NCBI RefSeq assembly: GCF_023197165.1
Contig: NZ_JALPRD010000003.1
Location: 1-64,000, forward strand
Direction of reading: 5' to 3'
Origin: Sphingopyxis sp. MSC1_008
Lineage (GTDB): Bacteria > Pseudomonadota > Alphaproteobacteria > Sphingomonadales > Sphingomonadaceae
DNA length: 64,000 nucleotides
In this document: one piece after another, positions 34,042-43,024 of the stretch
Layout: each line of letters opens with the position of its first letter
How positions within the stretch are numbered: position 1 is the first letter of the stretch
Translations under genes and position numbers: made by a program
Notes under the pieces: model-generated
The model's database searches: none
Told to the model about the DNA's origin: nothing
Seen by the model: only the letters and a program-made list of their open reading frames with translations

Positions 34042-35628
34042 ATGGATCAGTTCGACATCATCGTCATCGGCGGGGGCAGCGCGGGAAGCGCGGCGGCGGG
34101 GCGGCTGGCCGAGGATGGCAAGCGCACGGTGTGTCTGGTCGAGGCAGGCGGGCGCAACGATACGGTCCGGGTCAAGACGCCGGGCTTCATGCCCTTCATC
34201 CCCAAATCGTCGAACTATCGCTATGAAACGGTGCCGCAGGCGGGGCTGAACGGCCGCATCGGCTATCAGCCGCGCGGGCGCGGGCTCGGCGGGTCGAGCG
34301 CGATCAACGCGATGGTCTATATTCGCGGTCATGCTTTCGATTACGACCAGTGGGCGGCGCTCGGCGCGACGGGCTGGAGCTATGCCGATGTGCTGCCGTT
34401 CTTCAAGCGCAGCGAGGGCAATGAGCGCGGCGGCAACGAATTTCACGGGAGCTGCGGGCCGCTCAATGTGATGGACCAGCGCTGGCCCAATGTGACGAGC
34501 CGGCGCTTCATCGAAAGCGCGGCGTCGCTGCAATTGCCGCGCACCGCCGATTTCAACGGCGCGAGCCAAGAGGGCTTCGGGCTTTATCAGGTCACGCAAA
34601 AGGGCGGCGAACGTTGGTCGGCGGCGCGCGCCTATGTCGAGCCGCTGCGCGAGCACGGCAATTTCGCGGTGCGCACCGGGGCGCTGGTCGAGAAGATTTT
34701 GGTCGAGGACGGGCGTGCGACCGGGGTCGTGATCCGGCGCGGATCGAAACGCGAGACGCTGCGCGCGCGGGGCGGCGTCATATTGTCGGCGGGCGCTTTC
34801 AACAGTCCGCAAATCCTGATGCTGTCGGGGATCGGCCCGGGCGCGCATCTGAAGGACAAGGGGATCGATGTGACGCTCGACCGTGCGGCGGTCGGAGCCG
34901 ATCTGCAGGATCATATCGATTATGTGTCGAGCTGGGAGACGCGCTCGACCGAGCCGTTCGGCGACAGCCTCGGCGGCACCTGGCGGATGGTGAAGGCGAT
35001 CTTCGAGCATCGCACACAGCGCAGCGGGATCATGACGACCTGCTTCGCCGAGGCGGGCGGCTTCTGGAAATCGCATCCCGACCTGCCCGCGCCCGACATC
35101 CAATATCATTTCGTGCCCGCGATGCTTGAGGATCATGGGCGGACCAAGGTGAAGGGGCACGGTTTTTCGTGCCATGCGTGCGTGCTGCGCCCCGAGAGCC
35201 GCGGGACGGTGCGGCTGGCGTCGGGCGATGCCGCTGCGGCGCCCGCGATCGATCCGGGCTTTCTGACCGACGAACGCGATATGGCGACGCTCCGTGCTGG
35301 TGTCAGGATGATGCACCGCATTGCGGCGGCGCCGCCGCTCGCGGACTATGCGGGGACTGACCGGCATCCGGTGAATATCGACGATGACGCGGCGCTCGAT
35401 GCGCTCATCCGCAGCCGCGCCGACACCGTCTATCATCCTGTCGGTACGTGCCGGATGGGCAGCGACGCTGATGCGGTGGTCGACCCGGCGCTGAAGCTCA
35501 ATGGCATCGACGGCCTATGGGTCGCCGATGCGAGCATCATGCCGCGGCTGGTGTCGGGTAACACCAATGCGCCGAGCATCATGATCGGGGAGCGGGCGGC
35601 CGATTTCGTGAAAGCGTCCCTCGGTTGA
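34042..35628 (+). CDS. GMC-family FAD-dependent oxidoreductase (alcohol/choline dehydrogenase-like)
   Basis: The enzyme has 528 residues. The N-terminal FAD site is IIVIGGGSAGSAAAGRL, with a GMC signature 1 GYQPRGRGLGGSSAIN and signature 2 GAFNSPQILMLSGIG. The catalytic His is in DTVYHPVGTCRMG near residue 470, with Asn in SGNTNAPSIMIGE. The family includes choline, glucose and alkyl-alcohol dehydrogenases; sphingomonads also have polyethylene-glycol dehydrogenases of this size. The substrate cannot be fixed from sequence. No aldehyde dehydrogenase or betaine genes are adjacent. A repeat lies on each side. Confidence 0.93.
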   Translation: MDQFDIIVIGGGSAGSAAAGRLAEDGKRTVCLVEAGGRNDTVRVKTPGFMPFIPKSSNYRYETVPQAGLNGRIGYQPRGRGLGGSSAINAMVYIRGHAFDYDQWAALGATGWSYADVLPFFKRSEGNERGGNEFHGSCGPLNVMDQRWPNVTSRRFIESAASLQLPRTADFNGASQEGFGLYQVTQKGGERWSAARAYVEPLREHGNFAVRTGALVEKILVEDGRATGVVIRRGSKRETLRARGGVILSAGAFNSPQILMLSGIGPGAHLKDKGIDVTLDRAAVGADLQDHIDYVSSWETRSTEPFGDSLGGTWRMVKAIFEHRTQRSGIMTTCFAEAGGFWKSHPDLPAPDIQYHFVPAMLEDHGRTKVKGHGFSCHACVLRPESRGTVRLASGDAAAAPAIDPGFLTDERDMATLRAGVRMMHRIAAAPPLADYAGTDRHPVNIDDDAALDALIRSRADTVYHPVGTCRMGSDADAVVDPALKLNGIDGLWVADASIMPRLVSGNTNAPSIMIGERAADFVKASLG

Positions 35629-35707
35629 GTGTACCCCGGTGAAAGCCGGGACCCAGACTGCGGACGCTGTGCTCTCAACATGGTTCCCGGCTTTCGCCGG
35701 GGTACAC
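35629..35707. repeat. Dispersed palindromic repeat between convergent genes
   Basis: The arms gtgtaccccggtgaaagccg and cggctttcgccggggtacac match except for one base and belong to the 'ccccggcgaaagccgggg' class. The repeat fills the whole space between two stop codons and may terminate both genes. Confidence 0.8.
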
Positions 35708-36246
35708 TAAGAGCACGCGGCGGCGAGCAGCGCGCCGCTTTTGGTCAGCTCATACCGGCTTGCCGGCGGACGCATGTCGAGTACTTCGCGCGTTACCAGC
35801 CCGTGCTTGCCGAGCGCGGTCAGCCCCTGCGACAACGCACGCGGGGTGGCGGGGGTGAGCAGGCGTGAGAGCGCGTTGAAGCGGTCGTGGCCCGCGCCGA
35901 TCCCGACGACTAGCGGCAATCCCCAGCGCGTCGCGGCACCCGGTCGCAGGCCGATTTCCTGCTGTGCTTCGGCGATCGTGGCGGCGCGCGCGGCGGCGTC
36001 GGCGCCCGCTTGGGTCAGTATATATTCGGGGCGAAGCGGGTGGCCGTGGCCGGGGTTGCGCGCCGCCCAGCCGATCGCCACAGCCGCCTCGAGCGTGCGT
36101 GTCAGGCTGTCGCGGGGCAGCTCGAGCCGGTGGACCAGCTCGACGAAGCGCGCGCCCTTGTGTCCCGCCAGATCGGCGAGCAGCGGCACCAGCCAACGGT
36201 GGCTGCCGAGCTGCACGAGAAGGGGGTCGGGAGTGGTTGACCACAT
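35707..36246 (-). CDS. HxlR-like regulator with two winged-helix halves
   Basis: The protein has 179 residues from ATG 36246 (MWSTTPDPLL). Residues 10-80 form one winged helix (HRWLVPLLADLAGHKGARF, RDSLTRTLEAAVAIGW). Residues 105-178 repeat the plan in HxlR form (GHDRFNALSRLLTPATPRA, SQGLTALGKHGLVTREVL, SRYELTKSGALL). HxlR proteins normally have a single domain of about 110 residues, so this is a tandem arrangement. It is divergent from the VOC gene 95 bases away and likely controls it. Confidence 0.8.
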   Translation of the reverse strand: MWSTTPDPLLVQLGSHRWLVPLLADLAGHKGARFVELVHRLELPRDSLTRTLEAAVAIGWAARNPGHGHPLRPEYILTQAGADAAARAATIAEAQQEIGLRPGAATRWGLPLVVGIGAGHDRFNALSRLLTPATPRALSQGLTALGKHGLVTREVLDMRPPASRYELTKSGALLAAACS

Positions 36247-36341
36247 TTGCAACTAACTATACAAACCGGACCATAAGGGCAAGCGATATGGGGTGGGCGA
36301 TTCTTGCCCGCGCCGATCGCCTTGCAAAAAGGGAGGATGGC

Positions 36342-36716
36342 ATGGCGCTTCAGATCGGATCCGAGCTCACCTGTTCGATGGGGGTCAAGGATATGACCGC
36401 GTCGATCGCCTGGTACGAGCGCGTGATGTTGTGCGAACTGCTGTACCGCGCCGACGAGATCGGCTGGTGCGAGCTGAAGACCCCGATGGCGGGGGTGAAT
36501 ATCGGGCTCAGCCAGGTCGAAAACGTCGTGCAGGGCGGCGGCGCGACCAATGTGTTCGAGGTGGCCGACATCGAGGCGGCGAAGGCGCATCTCGACGCCG
36601 CGGGCGTGCGGCAGGATGGCGATATCCAGCATATTCCGGGGCTGGTGAAGCTCATTACCTTCTACGATCCCGACGGCAACACCTTCATGTTCTCGCAGTC
36701 CGAGATCGCGGCATGA
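36342..36716 (+). CDS. VOC-family (glyoxalase/dioxygenase-like) protein
   Basis: The protein has 124 residues from ATG 36342, with GGGAGG as ribosome site. It shows the vicinal-oxygen-chelate plan of two beta-alpha-beta-beta-beta halves: SMGVKDMTASIAWYERVM, and ending with KLITFYDPDGNTFMFSQ. The final DPDGN pattern is typical of lactoylglutathione-lyase-like proteins. It may act on a metabolite sensed by the divergent regulator. Its stop overlaps the next gene by ATGA. Confidence 0.87.
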   Translation: MALQIGSELTCSMGVKDMTASIAWYERVMLCELLYRADEIGWCELKTPMAGVNIGLSQVENVVQGGGATNVFEVADIEAAKAHLDAAGVRQDGDIQHIPGLVKLITFYDPDGNTFMFSQSEIAA

Positions 36717-37192
36717 CGCCGCTCGGGTGGGTGGTGGCGGCGCTGGTGGCGCCGGCTTCGCCCGCCGCCGAAGCCCCGTCGCTCGCCGCCTGCCATGGCA
36801 GCTGGGCCGGTGAGGGCGAGGCGTTCGGCAAGCCCGCGACGGCGACCCTCGCCATCGCGCCGGGCGCGGGCGGGGCGACGACGCTCGCCTATCGCCTGAA
36901 TATCGTGGGGCCGCCCCCGGTCACCTATTCGGCCGAGGCGACGTACGCGTTCGATGCGAAGGGGCGCGTGCGCGGAAAATGGACCGACAATTATGGCCGC
37001 ACGCGCGCGGTCTTCGGCGGGGTGAATGCGGCGAAATGGTGGACACATTGGGGCAGCGCCGATGTCGAGATCGGCCGGCCGACCTATGTCCTTGAAGAAG
37101 GCGGAAGACTCGTCATCAGCGATTCGATTCTGCAGGATGACGGCAGCTGGCGCGTCTTCGCCATGCTGCGCTATACGCGCACAGATCCCTGA
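36713..37192 (+). CDS. Secreted protein, unknown function
   Basis: The protein has 159 residues, with a short signal peptide (GWVVAALVAPASPAAEA). The mature part is mostly beta strand (YRLNIVGPPPVTYSAEATYAF, VRGKWTDNYGRTRAVFGG), resembling small periplasmic lipocalin-like proteins, but I cannot assign a family. It overlaps the VOC gene by four bases, so the two are translated together and both are likely under the divergent regulator. Confidence 0.75.
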   Translation: MTPLGWVVAALVAPASPAAEAPSLAACHGSWAGEGEAFGKPATATLAIAPGAGGATTLAYRLNIVGPPPVTYSAEATYAFDAKGRVRGKWTDNYGRTRAVFGGVNAAKWWTHWGSADVEIGRPTYVLEEGGRLVISDSILQDDGSWRVFAMLRYTRTDP

Positions 37193-37227
37193 AAACTGCC
37201 GATTTTGATCGGCATCTGTGTTGCGCA

Positions 37228-37261
37228 CAAAAAAAGAGGGCCGGGACTTGCGTCCCGGCCC
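37228..37261 (-). terminator. Leftward intrinsic terminator, second of a tandem after the TonB receptor gene
   Basis: The stem gggccgggac / gtcccggccc with a ttgc loop is flanked on its left by seven A residues, which become a U tract when read leftwards. A nearly identical hairpin lies at 40053-40082. Confidence 0.75.
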
Positions 37262-37382
37262 AGCCTTTCAGGCTCTCCCCTCCTGAAACTGTTGACGCAA
37301 TGAATGCCATATTAATGTCATGTTGGAAAGGCTAAAATTGCGGCAATGCTGCGCAAATTTTGTGCAACATTTCAGCGCCTAA

Positions 37383-37417
37383 AAATGGGCCGGAACGCGT
37401 CCGCGCCCGGCCCATTT
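37383..37417 (-). terminator. Terminator of the TonB receptor gene
   Basis: An 11-base perfect stem aaatgggccgg / ccggcccattt lies directly after the receptor stop and reads into ATTTTTA on the minus strand. This is a good intrinsic terminator. Confidence 0.8.
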
Positions 37418-37423
37418 CCTCCG

Positions 37424-39859
37424 TCAGAAGCCCTTGCGAACCGTGACGCCGAAGGTGCGCGGCTGGTTCGTCGCAAAGCCGAGGCGCGCGCGCCCGCCGC
37501 GTTCGCGATCGAAGGCGAGCAGCGCATTCTCGTCGAGCAGATTGTTCACATAGACCGAGATTTCGAGCTCGCCCGGAAACTCGATCCCCGCGCCGAGGTT
37601 GACCAGTTGATAATCGGGCAGCTTGAGGTCGAGCGTCGTCGCCGAGCCGATCGGCGCGCCGCCGAAGGTGAAGCCGTGGACGAAGGTCCGCGGGTTGTTT
37701 TCCTGGTCACCAGGCTGCGTATAGCGGCTGCCGACATGCTGGAAAGATGCGGTGACGAAGGCGTTTGTGTCCGACGACGCATCGATCGGGAAGCTGTAGG
37801 TTGCGTTCGCCGCCATCTGGAACTTCGGCACCGAGGGCAGGCGGTTGCCGTTGCGGATCCCCTCGATCACCGTCCCGTTCGGGCGCGTGAGCGTTGAATC
37901 GAATTCGGCCTCGACATAACTGCCCGACAGACCGAGATCGAAGCCGGTGAAGGGGCTGGCCGACAGCTCGACCTCGAGCCCCATCGTGTGCGCGTCGGCG
38001 TTGAACACGATGCGCGACGAGCAGCTTCCCGCATCGGCGGTGACCTGCAGGTTGTTGATCTTGGTGTAGAAGCCGGCGGCGTTGAAGGTGATGCCGCCGA
38101 ACTGCGCCTTCACCCCGCCCTCATAGTTCCACAGCGTCTCGTCGTCGTAGCGCGGCCGGCCGCTGAAGGTCTGCGCGTCGGGGCCGCCTGCGTTGCCGCC
38201 GTCGCACAGCGGCAGGTTGAGCGGATCGTTGACGCCGCCGAGGCGGAAGCCCTTCGATGCCTGCGCGTTGAGGGTGATGCCGTCGGCGACGTCATAGCTC
38301 AGCAGCAAGCGCGGCGAGAAGCCGGTCGACGATGTCTTGTCGCGCGCATTGTCGCCGTTGGGGAACAGCCCGCCCGACACGAAACGCCGGCTTTCGTCGA
38401 AGGCATAATAGCGCCCGCCGAGTGTCGCGGTGAAGGCGTCGGTGATATCGTAGCTGATCTCGCCAAAGATAGCGATCTGCGACAAATCATAAGGAATGTC
38501 AGCGTTATACGGCGAATTGGGTCCGAAGCCGTTGGCGATATCGGCCGCGGTGAGCGGCACGCCCCCGGGTCCGCAATCGTCGGGGTCGGCGTTGCACGCG
38601 TCGATGAAAAACTGGTTGGTGAAGGCGTCGTACCCCGGCGTCGGCAGGCGCTGGGTATAGTCGCGTTTGACGTTCGCATAATAGCCGCCGATCAGCCACT
38701 GGAAGGGCCCGTCACCCGCCGAATTCACGCGCACTTCCTGCGTGAACTGCTTGACCCCGGTGGTGTCGACGAGGTTCGAGGGGAGCCGGATGCCGGCGTC
38801 GGGAAAGCCGAGGTCGGCCGACACGCTACCCGTCAGCGCGCTCGCGTCGCGGCTGACGAGAATGTCGCGGTCGGTGTAGGTCGTCACCGACGTTACGCCG
38901 ATCGTGTCGCCGTCATAGCTCATCGTGAGGTCGAAGAGCTTGACCTCATCCTCGAACGCCTCGTCGAGCAGCAGATATTGCTGGCGTTCCTCGAAGGTCA
39001 CCTGCGGCCGCGTCGTCGTGAACTGGTTGGCGAAGAGATTATAGACCTCCTGCCGGTTGAAACCGTCGGTCTTGACCTTCTGATAGACGAAGCGCGGGGT
39101 GATCGACAGATTCTCGGCGGGTTTCCAGAGCAGCGAGAAGCGTCCGCCATAGCGTTCGCCGCTGTTGACGTCCTCGCTCTCGCCGCCGCCTTCGCGCAGC
39201 GCGTTGATGAAGCCCGCGTAGCGCGTGTAATAACCGACCGCGCGCATCGCGAGATTGGGGCTCAAGGGCAGGTTGATCGCGCCCTTCAAATGGCCGCCGA
39301 AATCGTCGCCGTCGACGAGATTCACATTGCCTTCGACCTTGCCCTCGATGCGGTCGAGATTGGGTTGGTTGGTGATGTAGCGGAGCGTGCCGCCGACCGA
39401 ACCCGATCCGAAGAGCGTGCCTTGCGGCCCGCGCAGCGTTTCGACGCGGTTGAGGTCGAACAGGTCGAGGTCGGGGGTGAACAGCGACAGCGAGACGACC
39501 GATTCGTCGAGATAGACGCCAACCTGTTCCTTCACGCCGGGCTGGTCGCGCGCGATCTGGCCCGCCGAAACGCCGCGTACCGACACTTGGCTTTGGCCGG
39601 GCCCGAGATTCTGGACGGTCAGGCCCGCGACGTTGCGCGACAGATCCTCGACCGTGCTCGCATTGGCGCGCTCGATCGCCTGTTCGGTTTGCGCGTTGAT
39701 CGAAAAGGGAACGTCCTGAAGGCTCGCGTCGCGCTTGGTCGCGGTGACGATAATCTCGTTGCCGTCGTAGCTGTCGGTCGGGGTGTCCTGTGCCACTGCC
39801 GGGGTGCTTGCGAGCGCAAGGCACGACAAGCCCGCGAGCATAGATGCTCGTGCATTCAT
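37424..39859 (-). CDS. TonB-dependent outer-membrane receptor
   Basis: The protein has 811 residues from ATG 39859, with GGAGGAGG as ribosome site. A signal peptide ends at about residue 23 (PAVAQ). The plug domain starts with NEIIVTATKRDASLQDVPFS and contains SVRGVSAGQI and NRVETLRGPQGTLFGSGSVGG. The C-terminal barrel ends FGVTVRKGF with the terminal Phe. This is the sphingomonad type of receptor with a TonB-box-like IIVTATK segment. Substrates may be sugars, aromatics or siderophores; none is suggested by neighbours. Two leftward terminators follow it. Confidence 0.93.
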   Translation of the reverse strand: MNARASMLAGLSCLALASTPAVAQDTPTDSYDGNEIIVTATKRDASLQDVPFSINAQTEQAIERANASTVEDLSRNVAGLTVQNLGPGQSQVSVRGVSAGQIARDQPGVKEQVGVYLDESVVSLSLFTPDLDLFDLNRVETLRGPQGTLFGSGSVGGTLRYITNQPNLDRIEGKVEGNVNLVDGDDFGGHLKGAINLPLSPNLAMRAVGYYTRYAGFINALREGGGESEDVNSGERYGGRFSLLWKPAENLSITPRFVYQKVKTDGFNRQEVYNLFANQFTTTRPQVTFEERQQYLLLDEAFEDEVKLFDLTMSYDGDTIGVTSVTTYTDRDILVSRDASALTGSVSADLGFPDAGIRLPSNLVDTTGVKQFTQEVRVNSAGDGPFQWLIGGYYANVKRDYTQRLPTPGYDAFTNQFFIDACNADPDDCGPGGVPLTAADIANGFGPNSPYNADIPYDLSQIAIFGEISYDITDAFTATLGGRYYAFDESRRFVSGGLFPNGDNARDKTSSTGFSPRLLLSYDVADGITLNAQASKGFRLGGVNDPLNLPLCDGGNAGGPDAQTFSGRPRYDDETLWNYEGGVKAQFGGITFNAAGFYTKINNLQVTADAGSCSSRIVFNADAHTMGLEVELSASPFTGFDLGLSGSYVEAEFDSTLTRPNGTVIEGIRNGNRLPSVPKFQMAANATYSFPIDASSDTNAFVTASFQHVGSRYTQPGDQENNPRTFVHGFTFGGAPIGSATTLDLKLPDYQLVNLGAGIEFPGELEISVYVNNLLDENALLAFDRERGGRARLGFATNQPRTFGVTVRKGF

Positions 39860-40000
39860 GATAATCCTCCTCCTGGTGGCCAATCTTCGCTGGTCCAGGC
39901 CGGAGGGTGCGCCTCTTGGTTCCATGACGCAATGGCGCATGAATATTGCGCGAAATAATGGCGGGGACATGTTGCGCGCCAGCCACAGTAAGAAAATGAC

Positions 40001-40023
40001 AAAAAGGCTCGGGGCAAGCCCCG
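40001..40023 (-). terminator. Second leftward terminator after amtB
   Basis: The short stem cggggc / gccccg with an aa loop at 40010-40023 is flanked by AAAAA at 40001-40005, which is a U tract when read leftwards. It backs up the stronger hairpin at 40053-40082. Confidence 0.55.
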
Positions 40024-40052
40024 GGCCCGTGGCCGTTCTGGTAACAAATCCG

Positions 40053-40082
40053 AAAAAAAAGGCCGGGACCTGTGTCCCGGCC
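40053..40082 (-). terminator. Main terminator of glnK-amtB
   Basis: The perfect nine-base stem ggccgggac / gtcccggcc with a ctgt loop at 40061-40082 is flanked by eight A residues at 40053-40060, a strong U tract on the minus strand. Confidence 0.85.
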
Positions 40083-40166
40083 AGTGGTTCGCAGGAGGAA
40101 CCTGGGGAGGATCCCGCCGCCGCCGTCTGAAAGGAGAAGACGTGCGGCGGCGGGTATCCTGTCTCG

Positions 40167-41516
40167 TCAGTAGTTGTACGCGCGCTCGCCATGCTCGCCG
40201 AGGTCGAGCCCTTCGCGTTCGACCTCTTCCGAAACGCGGAGGCCGGTGAGGAGCTTGGCGGCGTAGATAGCGACGACGGTGCCGGCGCTGGCCCAGACGA
40301 TCGTCGTGCCGACCGCATAGAGCTGCGTCACAAGCTGCGGTCCGATCGCGAAATCGTCGCCGCCGGGGCCGCCAAGGCTGGGGGCATAGACGATCGCGGT
40401 GCCGATCGCGCCGACGATGCCACCGACGCCGTGGATGCCGAAGGCGTCGAGCGAGTCGTCATAGCCGAGCTTGGGCTTGAGCACCGTCACCGCATAGAAA
40501 GCGATCAGCGAGGCGACCGCGCCGAGGACGATGGCGCCGAAGGGCCCCGAATTACCCGCCGCCGGGGTCACCGCGACGAGGCCGGCGATGATGCCCGAGC
40601 AGAAGCCGAGCGCCGAGGGTTTATGTCCCGCGAGCTTTTCGGCGAGCATCCAGAACAGCGCCGCCGAAGCGGTGGCGACGAAAGTGTTGATCATCGCGAG
40701 CGCGGCCGAGCCATTGGCTTCGAGCGCCGAGCCGGCGTTGAAGCCGAACCAGCCCACCCACAGCATGCCGGTGCCCACCATCGTGAGGGTCAGCGAGTGC
40801 GGCGCCATGATTTCCTTCTGGTAACCGATGCGCTTGCCGAGGATCAGCGCGGCGACGAGCGCCGAGACACCCGCGTTGATGTGCACGACGGTGCCGCCGG
40901 CGAAATCGAGCGCGCCCATTTCGAAGAAAAGGCCGCCTGCCGCCCACACCATGTGCGCGATCGGGAAATAGACGATCGTCAGCCAGATCGCGCCGAACAC
41001 CATCACCGCCGAGAATTTCATGCGTTCGACGACCGATCCGAGGACCAGCGCGAGGGTGATCGCGGCAAAGGTCATCTGGAAGCTGATGAACACATATTCG
41101 GGCAGCTTGAAGCCGTCGCTGAACGTGTCGGCGAGGCTGTCGGGCGTCACGCCGGCGAGGAAGAATTTGCCCCAGGCGATGAAGGCATTGCCCTCGGGGC
41201 CAAAGGCGAGGCCGTAGCCGTAGATCACCCAGATGATCATCGCGAGGCAGGCGGCGGCGCCGATCTGCGTCATCGTCGACAGCATATTCTTGGTGCGCGT
41301 GAGGCCGCCATAGAAGAGCGCGAGGCCCGGCAGGATCATCAGCAGCACAAGGATGGTCGAGGTCATCATCCAGGCGGTGTCGCCCTTGTCGACGACAGCT
41401 TCGACCGCCGGTTCGGGTGCCGCCGCGGCGGCTTCCTGCGCCCAGGCGGGCAGCGCGGCGAACAGCGACAGGCCGACGGCCCCGGCGCCCGCCGCAAATT
41501 TCTTTGCGAACGTCAT
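40167..41516 (-). CDS. amtB: Ammonium transporter
   Basis: The protein has 449 residues from ATG 41516. An N-terminal cleavable signal-like helix (AAGAVGLSLFAALPAWAQ) is followed by 11 membrane helices. Typical segments are ALFYGGLTRTKNMLSTM, GGTVVHINAGVSALVAALIL with the first pore His, and DAFGIHGVGGIVGAIGTAI with the second pore His. Trimers conduct ammonium when nitrogen is scarce, and the PII protein GlnK blocks the pore. It lies 17 bases downstream of glnK and shares its sigma-54 promoter. Confidence 0.97.
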   Translation of the reverse strand: MTFAKKFAAGAGAVGLSLFAALPAWAQEAAAAAPEPAVEAVVDKGDTAWMMTSTILVLLMILPGLALFYGGLTRTKNMLSTMTQIGAAACLAMIIWVIYGYGLAFGPEGNAFIAWGKFFLAGVTPDSLADTFSDGFKLPEYVFISFQMTFAAITLALVLGSVVERMKFSAVMVFGAIWLTIVYFPIAHMVWAAGGLFFEMGALDFAGGTVVHINAGVSALVAALILGKRIGYQKEIMAPHSLTLTMVGTGMLWVGWFGFNAGSALEANGSAALAMINTFVATASAALFWMLAEKLAGHKPSALGFCSGIIAGLVAVTPAAGNSGPFGAIVLGAVASLIAFYAVTVLKPKLGYDDSLDAFGIHGVGGIVGAIGTAIVYAPSLGGPGGDDFAIGPQLVTQLYAVGTTIVWASAGTVVAIYAAKLLTGLRVSEEVEREGLDLGEHGERAYNY

Positions 41517-41533
41517 AATTTCCCCCTTCGTCA

Positions 41534-41944
<411 letters not shown>

Positions 41945-42043
41945 TTAACATTTTGTCACGGTTTTGGAGGGGTGGCGCGAACAATCGTTCGTTCGCTGGG
42001 CAGGAAAGGCAGCGCCTTGCCTAAATTTTGGGCAATGTCGTTC

Positions 42044-42065
42044 CCCCTCCCGCCTGCGGGAGGGG
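42044..42065 (-). terminator. Hairpin after the EEP-family gene
   Basis: A nine-base stem (cccctcccg / cgggagggg) lies eight bases beyond the stop of the leftward EEP gene. It lacks a T tract, so it may be a weak terminator or end-stabiliser. Confidence 0.4.
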
Positions 42066-42073
42066 ATAACAGC

Positions 42074-42775
42074 TTATCCAGCCACCCTCGTGAACCGCGC
42101 CCAGATCGGCAGATGATCCGACGCGCGCGCCGCGAGTGCGCTCTGGTGGACGCCGGCGTCGACGGCCTCGAGATCAGGGGTCGCGAAAATGCGGTCGAGC
42201 TTCGCGACGGGGCGGCGGCTGTGGAAGCTGTGGCCGGTGTCGACCAGCCGGTGGCGTTCGCCGAAATCGGCAAGGCAGCCGCCACGCGGCCGCCATTCGT
42301 TGCAGTCGCCCATCAGGATCGTCGGCAATTCCTCGCCCTCGGCGACATGATGGAGGATCGCGCGCGCCTGCTGGCGGCGGCGCAGTCCCGAAATGTCGAG
42401 GTGCATGCCGACGACGCGCAATCTGGTATCGCCGATGCGCACCGTCGCGGCGACGGCGCCGCGCGGCTCGAGCGTCGGCAAATGGAGCGCGTGGCTTTCC
42501 TCGACCACCGCGCCCTTGCGCACGAGTAGCGCGTTGCCGTGCCAGCCGATCGCATAGGGACGCCCGCTGAGCAGGTCGACGGGGACATAGTCGCTATGCT
42601 CTTCGAACATGTGCGGCGGGATCGCGCTGGCGCGCGTGCCGAAGCGGCGGTCGGCCTCCTGCAGCGCGACGATATCGGCGTCGAGTTCGCCGAGCACCGA
42701 CAGCACCCGGCCGGGGTCGCGGCGCCGGTCGAGCCCGATGCCCTTGCGCATATTGTAACTGGCGACCTTGATCAT
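42074..42775 (-). CDS. Endonuclease/exonuclease/phosphatase (EEP) family protein
   Basis: The protein has 233 residues and the DNase I-like fold: IKVASYNMRKGIGLD at the N-terminus (catalytic Asn), DIVALQEADRRF with the metal-binding Glu, RVVGMHLDISG with the active His, LMGDCNEW with Asp/Asn, and ending ASDHLPIWARF with the catalytic His. It is soluble and has no signal peptide. Substrates in the family range from nucleic acids to phospholipids; this one is unassigned. It is the last of three closely packed leftward genes. Confidence 0.88.
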   Translation of the reverse strand: MIKVASYNMRKGIGLDRRRDPGRVLSVLGELDADIVALQEADRRFGTRASAIPPHMFEEHSDYVPVDLLSGRPYAIGWHGNALLVRKGAVVEESHALHLPTLEPRGAVAATVRIGDTRLRVVGMHLDISGLRRRQQARAILHHVAEGEELPTILMGDCNEWRPRGGCLADFGERHRLVDTGHSFHSRRPVAKLDRIFATPDLEAVDAGVHQSALAARASDHLPIWARFTRVAG

Positions 42776-42793
42776 AACGTGCTTTTCAAGCGC

Positions 42794-43024
42794 TCAGGCC
42801 GCGTTTCCGTTCCCGCCGGCGTCGAATTCGGCGATCAGCGCCCGCGCTTCGCCCAGATCCTCGTCGAGTACCATGATGCGGACCGGGATCATCAATCCGA
42901 CGCTTTCGGCGATGTTCATGCCCGCGTCGAAGCACACCGCATGGACGCCCGCGCTTTCGAGGCGGCCGCGCAGGAGTTCTGCCTCGGCACCATTGGGAAG
43001 GCGCACCAGCTCGACGAGCGGCAT
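42794..43024 (-). CDS. DUF2007 small protein
   Basis: This 76-residue protein has the DUF2007 pattern: VELVRLPNGAEAELLRGRLE, then GVHAVCFDAGMN and a final IMVLDEDLGEARALI. The fold is a small alpha-beta domain seen as a putative signal-transducing module. Its ATG shares one base with the stop of the upstream PNPOx gene (TGATG), so expression is linked. Confidence 0.85.
   Translation of the reverse strand: MPLVELVRLPNGAEAELLRGRLESAGVHAVCFDAGMNIAESVGLMIPVRIMVLDEDLGEARALIAEFDAGGNGNAA

Larger units (their letters stand above)
39860..40166. other. 307-base region between amtB and the TonB receptor gene
   Basis: This space holds the promoter and leader of the receptor gene on its left and two leftward terminators for glnK-amtB on its right. 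There is no open frame with coding character. I do not see a riboswitch fold. Confidence 0.6.

Noticed and set aside
34042..35628. Naming the GMC oxidoreductase a polyethylene-glycol dehydrogenase
   Set aside because: Sphingopyxis PEG dehydrogenases are of this family and size, but no peg gene neighbours are present and substrate cannot be read from the sequence.
37988..39958. A 656-codon plus-strand frame opposite the TonB receptor
   Set aside because: The receptor frame has a signal peptide, plug motifs and terminal Phe; the opposite frame has none.
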